Shown here in pieces: positions 50,827-59,631 of a stretch of DNA of 64,000 nucleotides; the first letter of the stretch is position 1, and the number at the start of each line of letters is the position of its first letter. The position numbers and the translations under genes were made by a program. The notes beneath the pieces were generated by a model that worked only from the letters and a program-made list of their open reading frames with translations, did not search any database and was not told the DNA's origin. The stretch is taken from NCBI GenBank assembly GCA_025356665.1, contig JANXRV010000123.1, positions 8,404-72,403 on the forward strand, read 5' to 3'. This stretch comes from CAITSH01 sp025356665. GTDB taxonomy: Bacteria > Pseudomonadota > Gammaproteobacteria > Burkholderiales > SG8-39.

Positions 50827-51810
50827 ATGCGTTTGAATTTTTTAACCTTCGTTTTTCAGATTTTGAGTGTTTTGAGTGTCGTGCTCCCCTTTTCGAATGC
50901 GTATGCCCAGAACATTTGGCCGAATAAGCCCGTCAAGCTGATTTTGCAAAGTCCTCCCGGTGGAACTAGCGACTTGATTGCGCGGCTCCTACAAGCACCG
51001 CTCCAGGAAGCGCTCGGGCAGCCCGTGATAATCGAAAGTCGCCCCGGCAGCTTTGGCATTCCGGCAGGGATCGTGGTCGCGAATGGAGGATCCGACGGGC
51101 ATACCTTCGGGCTCTTTGGCAGCAGTTTGGCGAGCAACGTAGTGATGCAGAAGAGTCTGCCTTACGACTCATTGCGTGACTTTACGCCGGTTAGCTTAGT
51201 AGCTCGAACTCCGAACCTGATTTCGGTAAATGCATCCAGTCCGATAACCTCTATCCAAGATCTGGTGGCGGCGGCAAAGGCAAAGCCTGGGAGCCTAAGT
51301 TTCGGCACGCCGGGACCCGGGCTGACGCAGCACTTTGCTGGTGAATGGTTGAATTTTCTGGCCGGTATAAACATGGTGCACGTGCCCTACAAGGGGGCTG
51401 GGCCGGCAATGAACGACACGATGGGCGGGCAAATTCCGGTTGTGATAACCGTAGCAGGGTCCGCTACTGCGCTGGTGCAATCGGGCCGTTTGCGTGCGCT
51501 GGCCGTAACAGGCCTCGAGCGGTTACCACTGTTCCCGAACGTGCCTACAGTTGCGGAGCAGGGTTATCCCGGCTTTTCCATAGTTGAGTGGTTCGGTATC
51601 GTGGGGGCTCCGGGTATCCCAGTTGAAGTCACAAGAAGGCTTAATGTCGAGGTCAATCGAGCGCTCAGAATCCCCGCAATTGCGGAGCGGCTTCGAAACC
51701 TCGGGTTTCAGCCGGGTTCACAGAGTCCCGGGGAATTCCAAGCATTTATAGAGGAAGAGGTGAAGATTATCCGCACTATCGTTCGCAGCGCGAAAATCAG
51801 CGTCGACTAA
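50827..51810 (+). CDS. Tripartite tricarboxylate (Bug-type) periplasmic receptor 5
   Basis: 327 residues with a signal peptide (ending PFSNAYAQN) and motifs WPNKPVKLILQSPPGGTSDL, VIIESRPGSFGIPAG and HVPYKGAGPAM, ending IVRSAKISVD. The codons are AT-richer than those of receptors 1-4. It is divergent in origin from 3 and 4 and borders the GntR gene tail-to-tail. No Tct permease is nearby. Confidence 0.92.
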   Translation: MRLNFLTFVFQILSVLSVVLPFSNAYAQNIWPNKPVKLILQSPPGGTSDLIARLLQAPLQEALGQPVIIESRPGSFGIPAGIVVANGGSDGHTFGLFGSSLASNVVMQKSLPYDSLRDFTPVSLVARTPNLISVNASSPITSIQDLVAAAKAKPGSLSFGTPGPGLTQHFAGEWLNFLAGINMVHVPYKGAGPAMNDTMGGQIPVVITVAGSATALVQSGRLRALAVTGLERLPLFPNVPTVAEQGYPGFSIVEWFGIVGAPGIPVEVTRRLNVEVNRALRIPAIAERLRNLGFQPGSQSPGEFQAFIEEEVKIIRTIVRSAKISVD

Positions 51811-51880
51811 TGGCATGCGCCTGTGCGATGTAGTCCGCGTGAGCCTGAATCTGCCGCAGCTGTTTCCATCCTGACGTTCT

Positions 51881-52633
51881 TCAGGCCTCTTTCGCCGCAC
51901 GAGAGGTTTCTGCGTAGGAGAGCTTTTGTAGTACTTGGTCGCGCTGCTTTCGCACGTGACCTTGTATGGATACCGACAGTGCCTTCAAGTCCGCCCTGAG
52001 GTACGCCTGCCCGATTTCGTGATGCTCCTTCAACATCATGAGAGAAGGATCTTCTTCGCCCAGGTACAGAGCCGAGAGCCAGCGCCGATATTTTTCAAAG
52101 TCTTTTAAGACCGAGATTAATTGATCATTATCGCAGCGATTGTGTAGTAGATCAGGGAATGCAATTGCCAGAGATGCGTACTCACGAGCGCGCTTTGCGT
52201 TAAGGGCATCCTTCATCTGAGCAAGAACCTTGACGATTTTTTCATGATCTCCGGGCTTGGCGTTAAGGCTGGAGATAAACGTCCGATTGATTTCGAGGAT
52301 TATCCAGGTCTCGTAGGTATCGAATACAAATTTCTTCGTTGGTGTTGCCACCCTCCGATCTCGGGGGCCCAGGCGCTCGGCAAGGCCGTCCCTCTCTAGA
52401 GCCGCCAGTACATCGCGAACAGGCGATCGGCTGGTCGCGTATTCCTTTGCAATGAACTCCTCTGAAAGCCTACTTCCCGGAGGAAGTTCTCCAGAGACAA
52501 TTCGTAACTCAAGATTCTCGTGAAGTTGTTCGGTGAGGCTTCTGCGTTGCAGCTTCAGTAGACGGGAGCCAATGGGCTTTTCCGCCACTTCAGCTATGGG
52601 TTTTATTAGTGCTACTTTTTTTGATTTTTCCAT
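51881..52633 (-). CDS. GntR-family (FCD/FadR-type) regulator
   Basis: 250 residues. The winged HTH is near residues 30-95 (QLHENLELRIVSGELPPGSR, then LSEEFIAKEYATSRSPVRDV, then LAALERDGLAERLGPRDRRV). The C-terminal all-helical FCD domain has the helix set seen in acid-binding members. GntR/FCD proteins often sense an organic acid and repress nearby catabolic genes. It lies 44 bases after the esterase stop on the same strand, so both are probably one transcript. Confidence 0.9.
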   Translation of the reverse strand: MEKSKKVALIKPIAEVAEKPIGSRLLKLQRRSLTEQLHENLELRIVSGELPPGSRLSEEFIAKEYATSRSPVRDVLAALERDGLAERLGPRDRRVATPTKKFVFDTYETWIILEINRTFISSLNAKPGDHEKIVKVLAQMKDALNAKRAREYASLAIAFPDLLHNRCDNDQLISVLKDFEKYRRWLSALYLGEEDPSLMMLKEHHEIGQAYLRADLKALSVSIQGHVRKQRDQVLQKLSYAETSRAAKEA

Positions 52634-52677
52634 GTGCTGGTGTTTCCACGCGAATTTTTAAGCGGTGTTACCCGTGC

Positions 52678-53544
52678 TCAGGCAATCCGCGCGGGCAGGG
52701 CTAACCACTGCCGAGCACGTATCACCCATTCTGAATGGGCATCCCGAGCGGCCTCATGTGTGCCGAAGTGAGTAAGCCCCTTTAATTCTAACAGTTCCAC
52801 CCTGCATCCTGAGTTGGTGAGTGCCTCTGCCATATTCCGAGCTTGTGGGAGGAGTTCGGGCAAATCTTGTGTCCCAAAGGCGATAAGAAATGGGGTGTGA
52901 TTTCCGCTGGTATGCAGCACAGGACTCGCAGCTTCCGTGTCTGCCAGATCATCCAGGAAATTCGAAACCTTCATTCTGCGGACAGGATCGTCGCTGCGTA
53001 GGTCAAAGGGCGCGCTGATGGGCATGCACGCCGTCGGGATATTTTTGGGAATGCCCCTGCTTGTCGAGAGATCTGACCTTACTGTGGCCAGAGCGGCTAG
53101 GTGACCTCCTGATGAGTGCCCCCCGAGAAAAATTCGATCCGGGTCCCCGCCGTGCTTGGCTATGTTTTCAGAGACCCATTTTAGTCCGTCGAGAACATCT
53201 TCCAAGGGCTTCGGAAATTTCGCTAACGGTGCCAGCCGATGCGATATCGACACAAAAATCGCCGGCAGCGAACAAAAAGCAGGTGCCATAAATCCCATCC
53301 ATTCTTTGTACCCGTTCGCCCACGCTCCGCCGTGTACAAAGCACAGCACCGGCACGTCACGGGCAGAGGAGTCCGCAGGCAGATACACATCGAGTTTTTG
53401 CCAGTAATCATTGCCAAAGGGAACATCGAGCAGGGTTCGGGACTGTTCTTGTGCCAGTCGTGACCACTCGAGAATGCGCGCAGAGTAGGCAGGACCATCC
53501 GGATGGATCAGGGGGGGGAGTTCTGGCAAATCTTCAAAGGACAT
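52678..53544 (-). CDS. Alpha/beta hydrolase of the esterase/kynurenine-formamidase type
   Basis: 288 residues. It has HGGAW (71-75, oxyanion loop), GHSSG with Ser144, an Asp in FGTQDLPELL and the His of LTHFGTHE. The opening and insert (GGAWANGYKEWMGFMAPAF) recall arylformamidase-like esterases, which cleave N-formyl or ester bonds. ATG 53544 is chosen because AAGGGAATACCA precedes it; a GTG at 53589 would lie inside the dyad at 53573. It is divergent from the diiron-protein gene, and probably shares control by the GntR protein. Confidence 0.88.
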   Translation of the reverse strand: MSFEDLPELPPLIHPDGPAYSARILEWSRLAQEQSRTLLDVPFGNDYWQKLDVYLPADSSARDVPVLCFVHGGAWANGYKEWMGFMAPAFCSLPAIFVSISHRLAPLAKFPKPLEDVLDGLKWVSENIAKHGGDPDRIFLGGHSSGGHLAALATVRSDLSTSRGIPKNIPTACMPISAPFDLRSDDPVRRMKVSNFLDDLADTEAASPVLHTSGNHTPFLIAFGTQDLPELLPQARNMAEALTNSGCRVELLELKGLTHFGTHEAARDAHSEWVIRARQWLALPARIA

Positions 53545-53572
53545 TGGTATTCCCTTTTGCGAAATTAGTGTG

Positions 53573-53593
53573 TATCGTGCTTTGTACACGATA
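53573..53593. promoter_or_regulatory. Inverted repeat TATCGTG-N7-CACGATA (putative GntR operator)
   Basis: A perfect 7-bp dyad with a 7-base spacer lies in the divergent region between the esterase and diiron-protein genes, 29 bases upstream of the chosen esterase start. Its place and form suit a GntR/FCD dimer encoded next door. Confidence 0.5.
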
Positions 53594-53684
53594 ATGTAAT
53601 TCTGATTACTGGCTAGTGGATTGGGTACCGCAGACGCCGCCAGCCTCCCACAATTCTCATAGAAATTTTTTAATAGGGGTAACC

Positions 53685-54398
53685 ATGTCTCTTACTGCTT
53701 CAGCGGTGCTCGAGGAAATCAAGAATATCCACAAACGCAAGCCGATGTATGGTCATCCGCTTTGGACCGGCATGGTGGATGGTACCTTCAGTCTCGAGCA
53801 GGTGCGTTATTTCTGTCTGCAGCACGGTGTCATCCCTTTGCACAATCACAACTACCATGGTCGCCTGTACGTTGTTTGTCCGGATGCTGCATGGCGCGAG
53901 AAAATTGCGGAAGTCGCATACGAAGAGGCGACCGGTCGGATTCATGCCGACGGCGTGTCGCACCATAAGCTGTATTTGAACTATGGCAAGGCGTTGGGCC
54001 TGTCACGAGAAGAGATGCTCAACGCCGATTACTGCGGCGGCGGATTGGCATTCAAATCATTCTTCCAAGAATTATGCGGTAAAAATTTTCTCGAGGGTGT
54101 TTCTACGCACATGTTGGCGGGCGAGGCGCCGATCCCCGGTTTGTACATACGCGTTGCGAAGAAGTTGCAGGAGAAATTTCAACTCTCGGACGAAGGCATC
54201 GCGTACTGGACGGTGCATGACAGTGCGGACGAAGATCACTCCGATGTCGGCCGAGAACTCCTGGATCAGTTTGCACCCACCGACAAAGACAAGGAACTTG
54301 TCCTCAAGACCGTGCGTACTACCGTTGATGTCATGCATCTGATGTATGACGATTTTTATGCAAACATGATGCGTATTACCACGGGGAAAAGCAAATAG
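53685..54398 (+). CDS. Heme-oxygenase-like (PqqC/TenA/CADD-type) candidate diiron oxidase
   Basis: 237 residues, all-helical, with the HPLWTGMVDGTFSLEQVRYF opening of PqqC/TenA-like proteins. Six potential iron ligands match the CADD order: E80, H87, E147, H178, D182 and H185 (in YEEATGRIHADG and TVHDSADEDHSD). The last three follow the H-x3-D-x2-H pattern recalled for SznF and CADD. Such proteins are non-heme diiron oxidases for unusual oxidations (N-oxygenation, pABA formation, C-C cleavage). PqqC is the alternative, but no pqq gene is near. ATG 53685 follows AGGGGT. RidA follows in the same operon. Confidence 0.8.
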   Translation: MSLTASAVLEEIKNIHKRKPMYGHPLWTGMVDGTFSLEQVRYFCLQHGVIPLHNHNYHGRLYVVCPDAAWREKIAEVAYEEATGRIHADGVSHHKLYLNYGKALGLSREEMLNADYCGGGLAFKSFFQELCGKNFLEGVSTHMLAGEAPIPGLYIRVAKKLQEKFQLSDEGIAYWTVHDSADEDHSDVGRELLDQFAPTDKDKELVLKTVRTTVDVMHLMYDDFYANMMRITTGKSK

Positions 54399-54431
54399 CT
54401 GCTGCCGACCTCTTTACCAGGAAAGTCAAAA

Positions 54432-54836
54432 ATGACTCAACAAACCATTCTCGCGCCAGGGGTACCCGCGGGACCAGCGGGAAGTTTTTCCGCCTGCAAA
54501 AGGGTGGGCGATACGGTATACATTTCGGGGACGGTTGCTTGGGATCAGGATATGAAACCCCTGGGGGGCAACGATGCCTACCAGCAGTCAAGAATAATTT
54601 TTGATTACTTGAAGCGCATCATGGAGGCAGCCGGAGGAGAGATCGACGACATTGTGCGGATCACCGTATTCACTACCGACATGCGTCATCAACCTGCGTT
54701 CTGGAAGGCGCGAAAGGAATTTTTCTCTGGTGATTTTCCCTGCTCTACGCTGGTGTGTGTGTCGGCACTATTCCTGCCCGAGCTTTTAATTGAAGTGGAA
54801 GCGACCGGCGTGATCGGTTCGGCGAAGCGCAATTGA
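54432..54836 (+). CDS. ridA: RidA/YjgF-family imine/enamine deaminase
   Basis: 134 residues with the RidA fold and near-consensus motifs GSFSACKRVGDTVYISGTVA and DIVRITVFTTDM, the latter holding the Arg that binds the carboxylate. RidA hydrolyses reactive enamine/imine intermediates. It lies 33 bases after the diiron-protein gene and 49 before the XDH-family large subunit, so all three probably form one transcript. Expected products of an amine oxidation would be imines, which fits the neighbours. Confidence 0.88.
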   Translation: MTQQTILAPGVPAGPAGSFSACKRVGDTVYISGTVAWDQDMKPLGGNDAYQQSRIIFDYLKRIMEAAGGEIDDIVRITVFTTDMRHQPAFWKARKEFFSGDFPCSTLVCVSALFLPELLIEVEATGVIGSAKRN

Positions 54837-54885
54837 GGTACCTGGCCCAGGCGGCGAGTTACGTAGTGATTAGAAAAAAAAGCCA

Positions 54886-57246
54886 ATGAAATATATCGGC
54901 CGACCGCTCAAACGGCGTGAGGATGTTCGATTTCTCACAGGTGGCGGGAATTTCGTGGATGACGTCAAGCTACCCAACACGGCTTGGATTGGATTTCTGC
55001 GAAGCCCGCACGCACACGCGCGCATTCTCTCAATCACATCAACGGCTGCGAAAGACATGCCTGGTGTGCTTAGAGTGCTGACGTTCGCCGACTGGAAAGA
55101 GGCGGGGCTGGGTGAGCTGACCTGCGTCCATCCGATGCCCTTTAGTGATGGGCGCCCCATGAATGAAGTCCTGCGTCCATGTTTCGCGTCCGATTGCGTG
55201 CGGCATGTCGGCGACGTGGTCGCTGCCGTTGTGGCCGAAGACCGCTATGCGGCCCTTGATGCGCTGGATGCCATCGAAGTGGACTATGAAATTTTGCCCG
55301 GGATTGCGATTACGGCGCAGGCGCTCGATTCAGAGGCGCCGGTAATTCACGACAGCTTGCATTCCAACCTGGTTAACGATGTTGTGCGCGGGAACAGGGC
55401 GGCGACAGATGCTGCATTTGCGACCGCGGCGCACGTCACGGAGCTGACCTTATCGAGCAACAGGGTTGCAGGCAATCCGATGGAACCGCGCGCCTACATT
55501 GCTGACTACGATCGCGCTACAGCACGTAGCACACTGTGGGCAACCACGCAGGTTCCGCACATGCTCCGGCGCTGGATCTGCAAATACACCCTATTTATTC
55601 CAGAAAACAAGCTGCGTGTAATCGCCCCCGATGTTGGAGGCGGGTTCGGGGTCAAATGTCACTACGCCGTGGAGATTGCTTCCGTGGTGTGGGCATCCCG
55701 ACTTCTGGGACGCCCAGTCAAATGGACTTGCACGCGATCAGAGCTAATGATGTCCGACGCACAGGCGCGCGATCACTACACGCATGCGAAGATGGCATTC
55801 TCCAAGACCGGGCAGATCCTCGGCATGCAGGTTGATACGCTCGCGAATTTTGGAGCCTACTGCAGCAATTTTGGTCCGAGCATTCCCGGTAACTCGTATC
55901 CGCAGACAATCACCGGTCTTTATATGACGCCCAACCTGGATCTGCGGGTGCGCGGCGTGTACACCAACACCGTACCTATTGACGCTTATCGCGGCTCGGG
56001 GCGACCCGAGGCGACCCTGGTGAACGAACGGTTACTCGAGAATGGGGCCCGTGAAATGGGCATTGATGTGGTGGAAATGCGCCGACGCAATCTGATCCCG
56101 CATGAACTCTTCCCGTACAAGACACCGGTTGGGCGGGTCTATGACTCCGCTAACCCGCCGCGGATGCTCGAAGAGTTGGTTGTGCTTTCTAGTTACGCGA
56201 AGTTGCGTGAACAACAACTACGTCGACAAAACGCCGGCGAACTAGTGGGAATTGGCCTTGCCGCATTCCTGGATAAATCAGGCACAGGCCCCAGCGCGAC
56301 GCTTGCCTCTAAGGGCGGTATGCACGGCGGCTACGAAAGTGCGTTGGTTCGAGCCCACAGCGACGGGAAGGTGACCATATTCTCGGGAAGCCATTCGCAC
56401 GGGCAGGGCCACGATACGGCGTTTTGCCAGGTGGCGGCCGACCGTCTGGGTCTGCCGCTTGAGGACATTTCCCTGGTGCAAGGTGATACCGATAGCGTTC
56501 CATTCGGCAATGGCACTTGGGGTTCACGCTCTTTATCGGTGGGCGGCATTGCCATCTACAAAGCCTCCAACAAAGTTATAGACAAAGCCAAAAAGATTGC
56601 CGCCCACATGTTCGAATGCGCGGTATCAGATCTTGACTATGCCAATGGACTATTCTCAGTGGCTGGGACGGATCGCGTTGTCACGTTTGCCGAAGTTGCC
56701 GACGCCGCTCACCACGGGGCGAATTGCCCGACCGAAGCAGATTTCGAACCCGGGTTGGAAGCCACAGTGTTTTACGATCCGCCCGATACCAATGATCCCT
56801 CTGCCATGCATTTGGCCGTGGTCAGCATTGATCCCAAAACTTGGCGTGTGCAAGTCGAGTCTTATTACACGCTCGACGATTGTGGCCTGGTGGTTAACCC
56901 GCTCATTGTCGAGGGCCAAGTCCATGGCGGGCTGGCTCAGGGTATCGGTCAAGCGATGATGGAAAAAGTCTCCTACGATGCGGAGTCCGGTCAGTTGCTC
57001 ACGGGTACTTTCATGGATTACGCGATGCCGCGTGCGAGTGACATGCCACCTTTGAAGCTTGGGTTTATCTGCACACCTGCGCCAGGCAATCCACTCGGGG
57101 TGAAGGGCGGAAGCGAGACAGGTACGATAGGTCCGCCTGCGTCTATCGGCAATGCCATTGTCGACGCACTTTGGCACCTTGGCGTCCGTCATGTCGATGC
57201 GCCGTACACGCCGCATGCGGTATGGAAGGCGGTAAGCGGACAATGA
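54886..57246 (+). CDS. Xanthine dehydrogenase family large subunit (operon 2)
   Basis: 786 residues with APDVGGGFGVKCHYAVEIA near 247, DAYRGSGRPEATLVNE near 367 and the C-terminal GSETGTIGPPASIG containing the catalytic Glu near 743. Like the other copies it lacks the AYRCSFR loop of true CO dehydrogenase. It hydroxylates an unknown substrate at the molybdenum centre. Its 2Fe-2S gene overlaps the stop by four bases, and the FAD gene follows, an order different from operon 1. Confidence 0.92.
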   Translation: MKYIGRPLKRREDVRFLTGGGNFVDDVKLPNTAWIGFLRSPHAHARILSITSTAAKDMPGVLRVLTFADWKEAGLGELTCVHPMPFSDGRPMNEVLRPCFASDCVRHVGDVVAAVVAEDRYAALDALDAIEVDYEILPGIAITAQALDSEAPVIHDSLHSNLVNDVVRGNRAATDAAFATAAHVTELTLSSNRVAGNPMEPRAYIADYDRATARSTLWATTQVPHMLRRWICKYTLFIPENKLRVIAPDVGGGFGVKCHYAVEIASVVWASRLLGRPVKWTCTRSELMMSDAQARDHYTHAKMAFSKTGQILGMQVDTLANFGAYCSNFGPSIPGNSYPQTITGLYMTPNLDLRVRGVYTNTVPIDAYRGSGRPEATLVNERLLENGAREMGIDVVEMRRRNLIPHELFPYKTPVGRVYDSANPPRMLEELVVLSSYAKLREQQLRRQNAGELVGIGLAAFLDKSGTGPSATLASKGGMHGGYESALVRAHSDGKVTIFSGSHSHGQGHDTAFCQVAADRLGLPLEDISLVQGDTDSVPFGNGTWGSRSLSVGGIAIYKASNKVIDKAKKIAAHMFECAVSDLDYANGLFSVAGTDRVVTFAEVADAAHHGANCPTEADFEPGLEATVFYDPPDTNDPSAMHLAVVSIDPKTWRVQVESYYTLDDCGLVVNPLIVEGQVHGGLAQGIGQAMMEKVSYDAESGQLLTGTFMDYAMPRASDMPPLKLGFICTPAPGNPLGVKGGSETGTIGPPASIGNAIVDALWHLGVRHVDAPYTPHAVWKAVSGQ

Positions 57247-57737
57247 GCGCTCGAGTTTTTAAATCTGTGGATATAACCGTCAACGGGGCGACGCTACGCG
57301 CAGAAGTTGAGACACGGCAGTCTTTAGCCGAATTCCTGCGTGCTCATGCCGGGCTGACAGGTACCCACATCGGTTGCGATACCAGCCAGTGCGGTGCATG
57401 CACGGTGCACGTCGATGGCGTAGGCCTGAAGTCCTGTACTCTGCTGGCCGTACAAGCCAACGGCGCAGTCGTAACTACTATTGAAGGTCTTGCGGTGCGG
57501 GATGCCATGCATCCGATGCAGCAGGCGTTTCAGGAACATCATGCGCTTCAATGTGGATTTTGCACGCCCGGCATGGTAATGAGCGCACTCGATCTGGTGC
57601 GGAGAAATCCGCAGCCGACGGACGATGATATCCGGCACGCGCTTGAGGGAAACATCTGTCGCTGTACCGGCTATTACAATATTGTGAAAGCCATCTCTGC
57701 GGGCGCCAAAGCAATGCGCGAATTGCGCCCCGAATAG
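57243..57737 (+). CDS. Xanthine dehydrogenase family 2Fe-2S subunit (operon 2)
   Basis: 164 residues with two cluster sites: C45, C50, C53 and C65 (GCDTSQCGAC...SC), and C104, C107, C139 and C141 (CGFC...CRC). ATG 57243 overlaps the large-subunit stop (ATGA); an in-frame start earlier would run into that gene. It is followed by the FAD subunit 21 bases on. Confidence 0.92.
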   Translation: MSARVFKSVDITVNGATLRAEVETRQSLAEFLRAHAGLTGTHIGCDTSQCGACTVHVDGVGLKSCTLLAVQANGAVVTTIEGLAVRDAMHPMQQAFQEHHALQCGFCTPGMVMSALDLVRRNPQPTDDDIRHALEGNICRCTGYYNIVKAISAGAKAMRELRPE

Positions 57738-57758
57738 CACGAGAATTATTTCCATACC

Positions 57759-58553
57759 ATGCATTCATTTGAATATAGAGATCCCCGATCGCTCGTCGAT
57801 GCCGAGGCCACCCTGCGCGATGTGGGTGGCGCGAAATTGCTCGCTGGCGGTATGAGCCTTATCCCGGTTATGCGACTGCGGCTGGCCGAGGTTCCTGCTT
57901 TGGTTGACCTCAACCGGATCGAAGTCCTCGCCGGTATCACTGTTTCAAATGGTGTGGTCAGAATCGGATCGATGACGCGGCACGCCACAGTCGCGGCATC
58001 CGCCGAGGTGAAGGCGACGATTCCGGCCCTGTCCGTCCTTGCCGGAGGCATTGGCGATCCCCTTGTGCGCAACCGCGGAACTATCGGAGGGTCTCTTGCG
58101 AATAACGATCCGTCGGCCTGCTATCCATCTGCCTTGTTGGGGCTCGATAGCACCGTGATTACCCAACGACGTCGTATTGCGGGTGACGCTTTCATTACCG
58201 GCATGTTCCAGACCGCGTTGGCTGCAGACGAAATTATCACGGCCGTGGAGTTCTCGGTGCCGCATTGTGCGGCGTATGTGAAATTTGCTAATTATTCTTC
58301 GCGATTCAGCATCGTCGGAGTCTTTCTATCGAGATATCTCTCGGGTGTACGAGTTGCCGTCACAGGTGCGGGGGCGCATGCGTTCCGTGCTACCGAACTA
58401 GAAAAAGCGCTGAGTCGTGATTTCTCAGCCACAGCGATCGAGGACATTACACTTGATCCAAAAAACCTGATGTCCGATCTTCACGCGAGCGCTGAATACC
58501 GGGCTCATCTCATCAAAGTGCTTACCCAACAGGCGGTGATGGCATGCATCTGA
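57759..58553 (+). CDS. Xanthine dehydrogenase family FAD-binding subunit (operon 2)
   Basis: 264 residues with LLAGGMSLIPVMRLRLAEVP near 28-47 and VRNRGTIGGSLANNDPS near 105-121, the flavin loops. It transfers electrons to an unknown acceptor, and no dedicated acceptor gene is adjacent except the Rieske-like and thioredoxin-like ferredoxins elsewhere in the same 10-kb region. Confidence 0.92.
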   Translation: MHSFEYRDPRSLVDAEATLRDVGGAKLLAGGMSLIPVMRLRLAEVPALVDLNRIEVLAGITVSNGVVRIGSMTRHATVAASAEVKATIPALSVLAGGIGDPLVRNRGTIGGSLANNDPSACYPSALLGLDSTVITQRRRIAGDAFITGMFQTALAADEIITAVEFSVPHCAAYVKFANYSSRFSIVGVFLSRYLSGVRVAVTGAGAHAFRATELEKALSRDFSATAIEDITLDPKNLMSDLHASAEYRAHLIKVLTQQAVMACI

Positions 58554-58596
58554 CACGAGTTTTTGGGACCACAATAATCTACGCGAAGGTCAGTCG

Positions 58597-59562
58597 ATGA
58601 ACCTCTTTCTGACCTGCACATGGCTCGTACTCTCAACTCTTGCCGGAACCGCGTTTGGACAGACTCCGGCGTATCCCAGCAAACCGGTGCGAATCATCAT
58701 CTCGTTTCCGGCCGGGGGGAGCACCGATTTTCTCGCGCGGATTCTCGCCGAACGGCTTCAATCGGGGATGCAGCAAACGGTAATCGTCGAAAACCGACCC
58801 GGTGGTAATTCAGTTATTTCCGCGGAAATGGTTGCAAAGGCCTCGCCCGACGGATACACCTTGTTTATGGCAGTGGATTCGGTTATGTCCCTTAATCCAT
58901 TGCTTTACTCCAAACTTTCCTACGACCCGGAGCGTGACTTCATACCAATCTCGCATGTGGCATCGCAGCCGTTTTTCATGGTTGCCGGCCCGCGCTCCCC
59001 GGTTCGAGACTTGCCAAGTTTGATTGCCTACGCAAGGGAAAACCCGGGTAAGTTGACTTATGGAACATCGGCCATGCTTCAGCAACTGGCGGGTGAGAAA
59101 TTGAAACTCGATAGCAAGGTAGATATGTTGCATGTGCCCTTCAGGGGTTCTCCCCCTATGCTGCAAGCTCTTTTGAACGGCGAAATAGACTTTGCTATCA
59201 CGGCGACGACACCGTATGCCACCTACGTGAAAGAGGGGCGATTGTTCGGAATCGCAACATCGGGTGGTCAGCGCGAGATGGTCCTGCCGACAACACCAGT
59301 CGTGAGAGAGGCCGGTTTTCCCGATCTGGAGTTTGGCAATTGGAACGGTCTTTACGCTCCGGCAGGAACGCCCACCTTTATTCTTGAGAAACTCAACGCT
59401 GAAGTCCGAAAGGCCATGAGCGATCCGGCTGTTTCTGCAAGGTTGATTCCTGCAGGTATTTATCCGAGTACCGGCACACCTGAGCAACTCAGAACCCTGA
59501 GAAAGTCTGATATCGAACGCTGGGGGCCCGTGATTAAGGCCGCCAGAATAAAGCTGGATTGA
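58597..59562 (+). CDS. Tripartite tricarboxylate (Bug-type) periplasmic receptor 6
   Basis: 321 residues with a signal peptide (ending LAGTAFGQT) and motifs YPSKPVRIIISFPAGGSTDF, VIVENRPGGNSVISAE and HVPFRGSPPML, ending VIKAARIKLD. It lies 43 bases after the FAD subunit on the same strand, so the receptor and the molybdenum hydroxylase are likely co-expressed. As with the other five, no permease is present. Confidence 0.93.
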   Translation: MNLFLTCTWLVLSTLAGTAFGQTPAYPSKPVRIIISFPAGGSTDFLARILAERLQSGMQQTVIVENRPGGNSVISAEMVAKASPDGYTLFMAVDSVMSLNPLLYSKLSYDPERDFIPISHVASQPFFMVAGPRSPVRDLPSLIAYARENPGKLTYGTSAMLQQLAGEKLKLDSKVDMLHVPFRGSPPMLQALLNGEIDFAITATTPYATYVKEGRLFGIATSGGQREMVLPTTPVVREAGFPDLEFGNWNGLYAPAGTPTFILEKLNAEVRKAMSDPAVSARLIPAGIYPSTGTPEQLRTLRKSDIERWGPVIKAARIKLD

Positions 59563-59631
59563 GTTTGCAGGCGGTGGAAATGCCACGCGATTGCCTAGCG
59601 ATAGGCACTTGCTAACTGAAAGGACTTTGCC

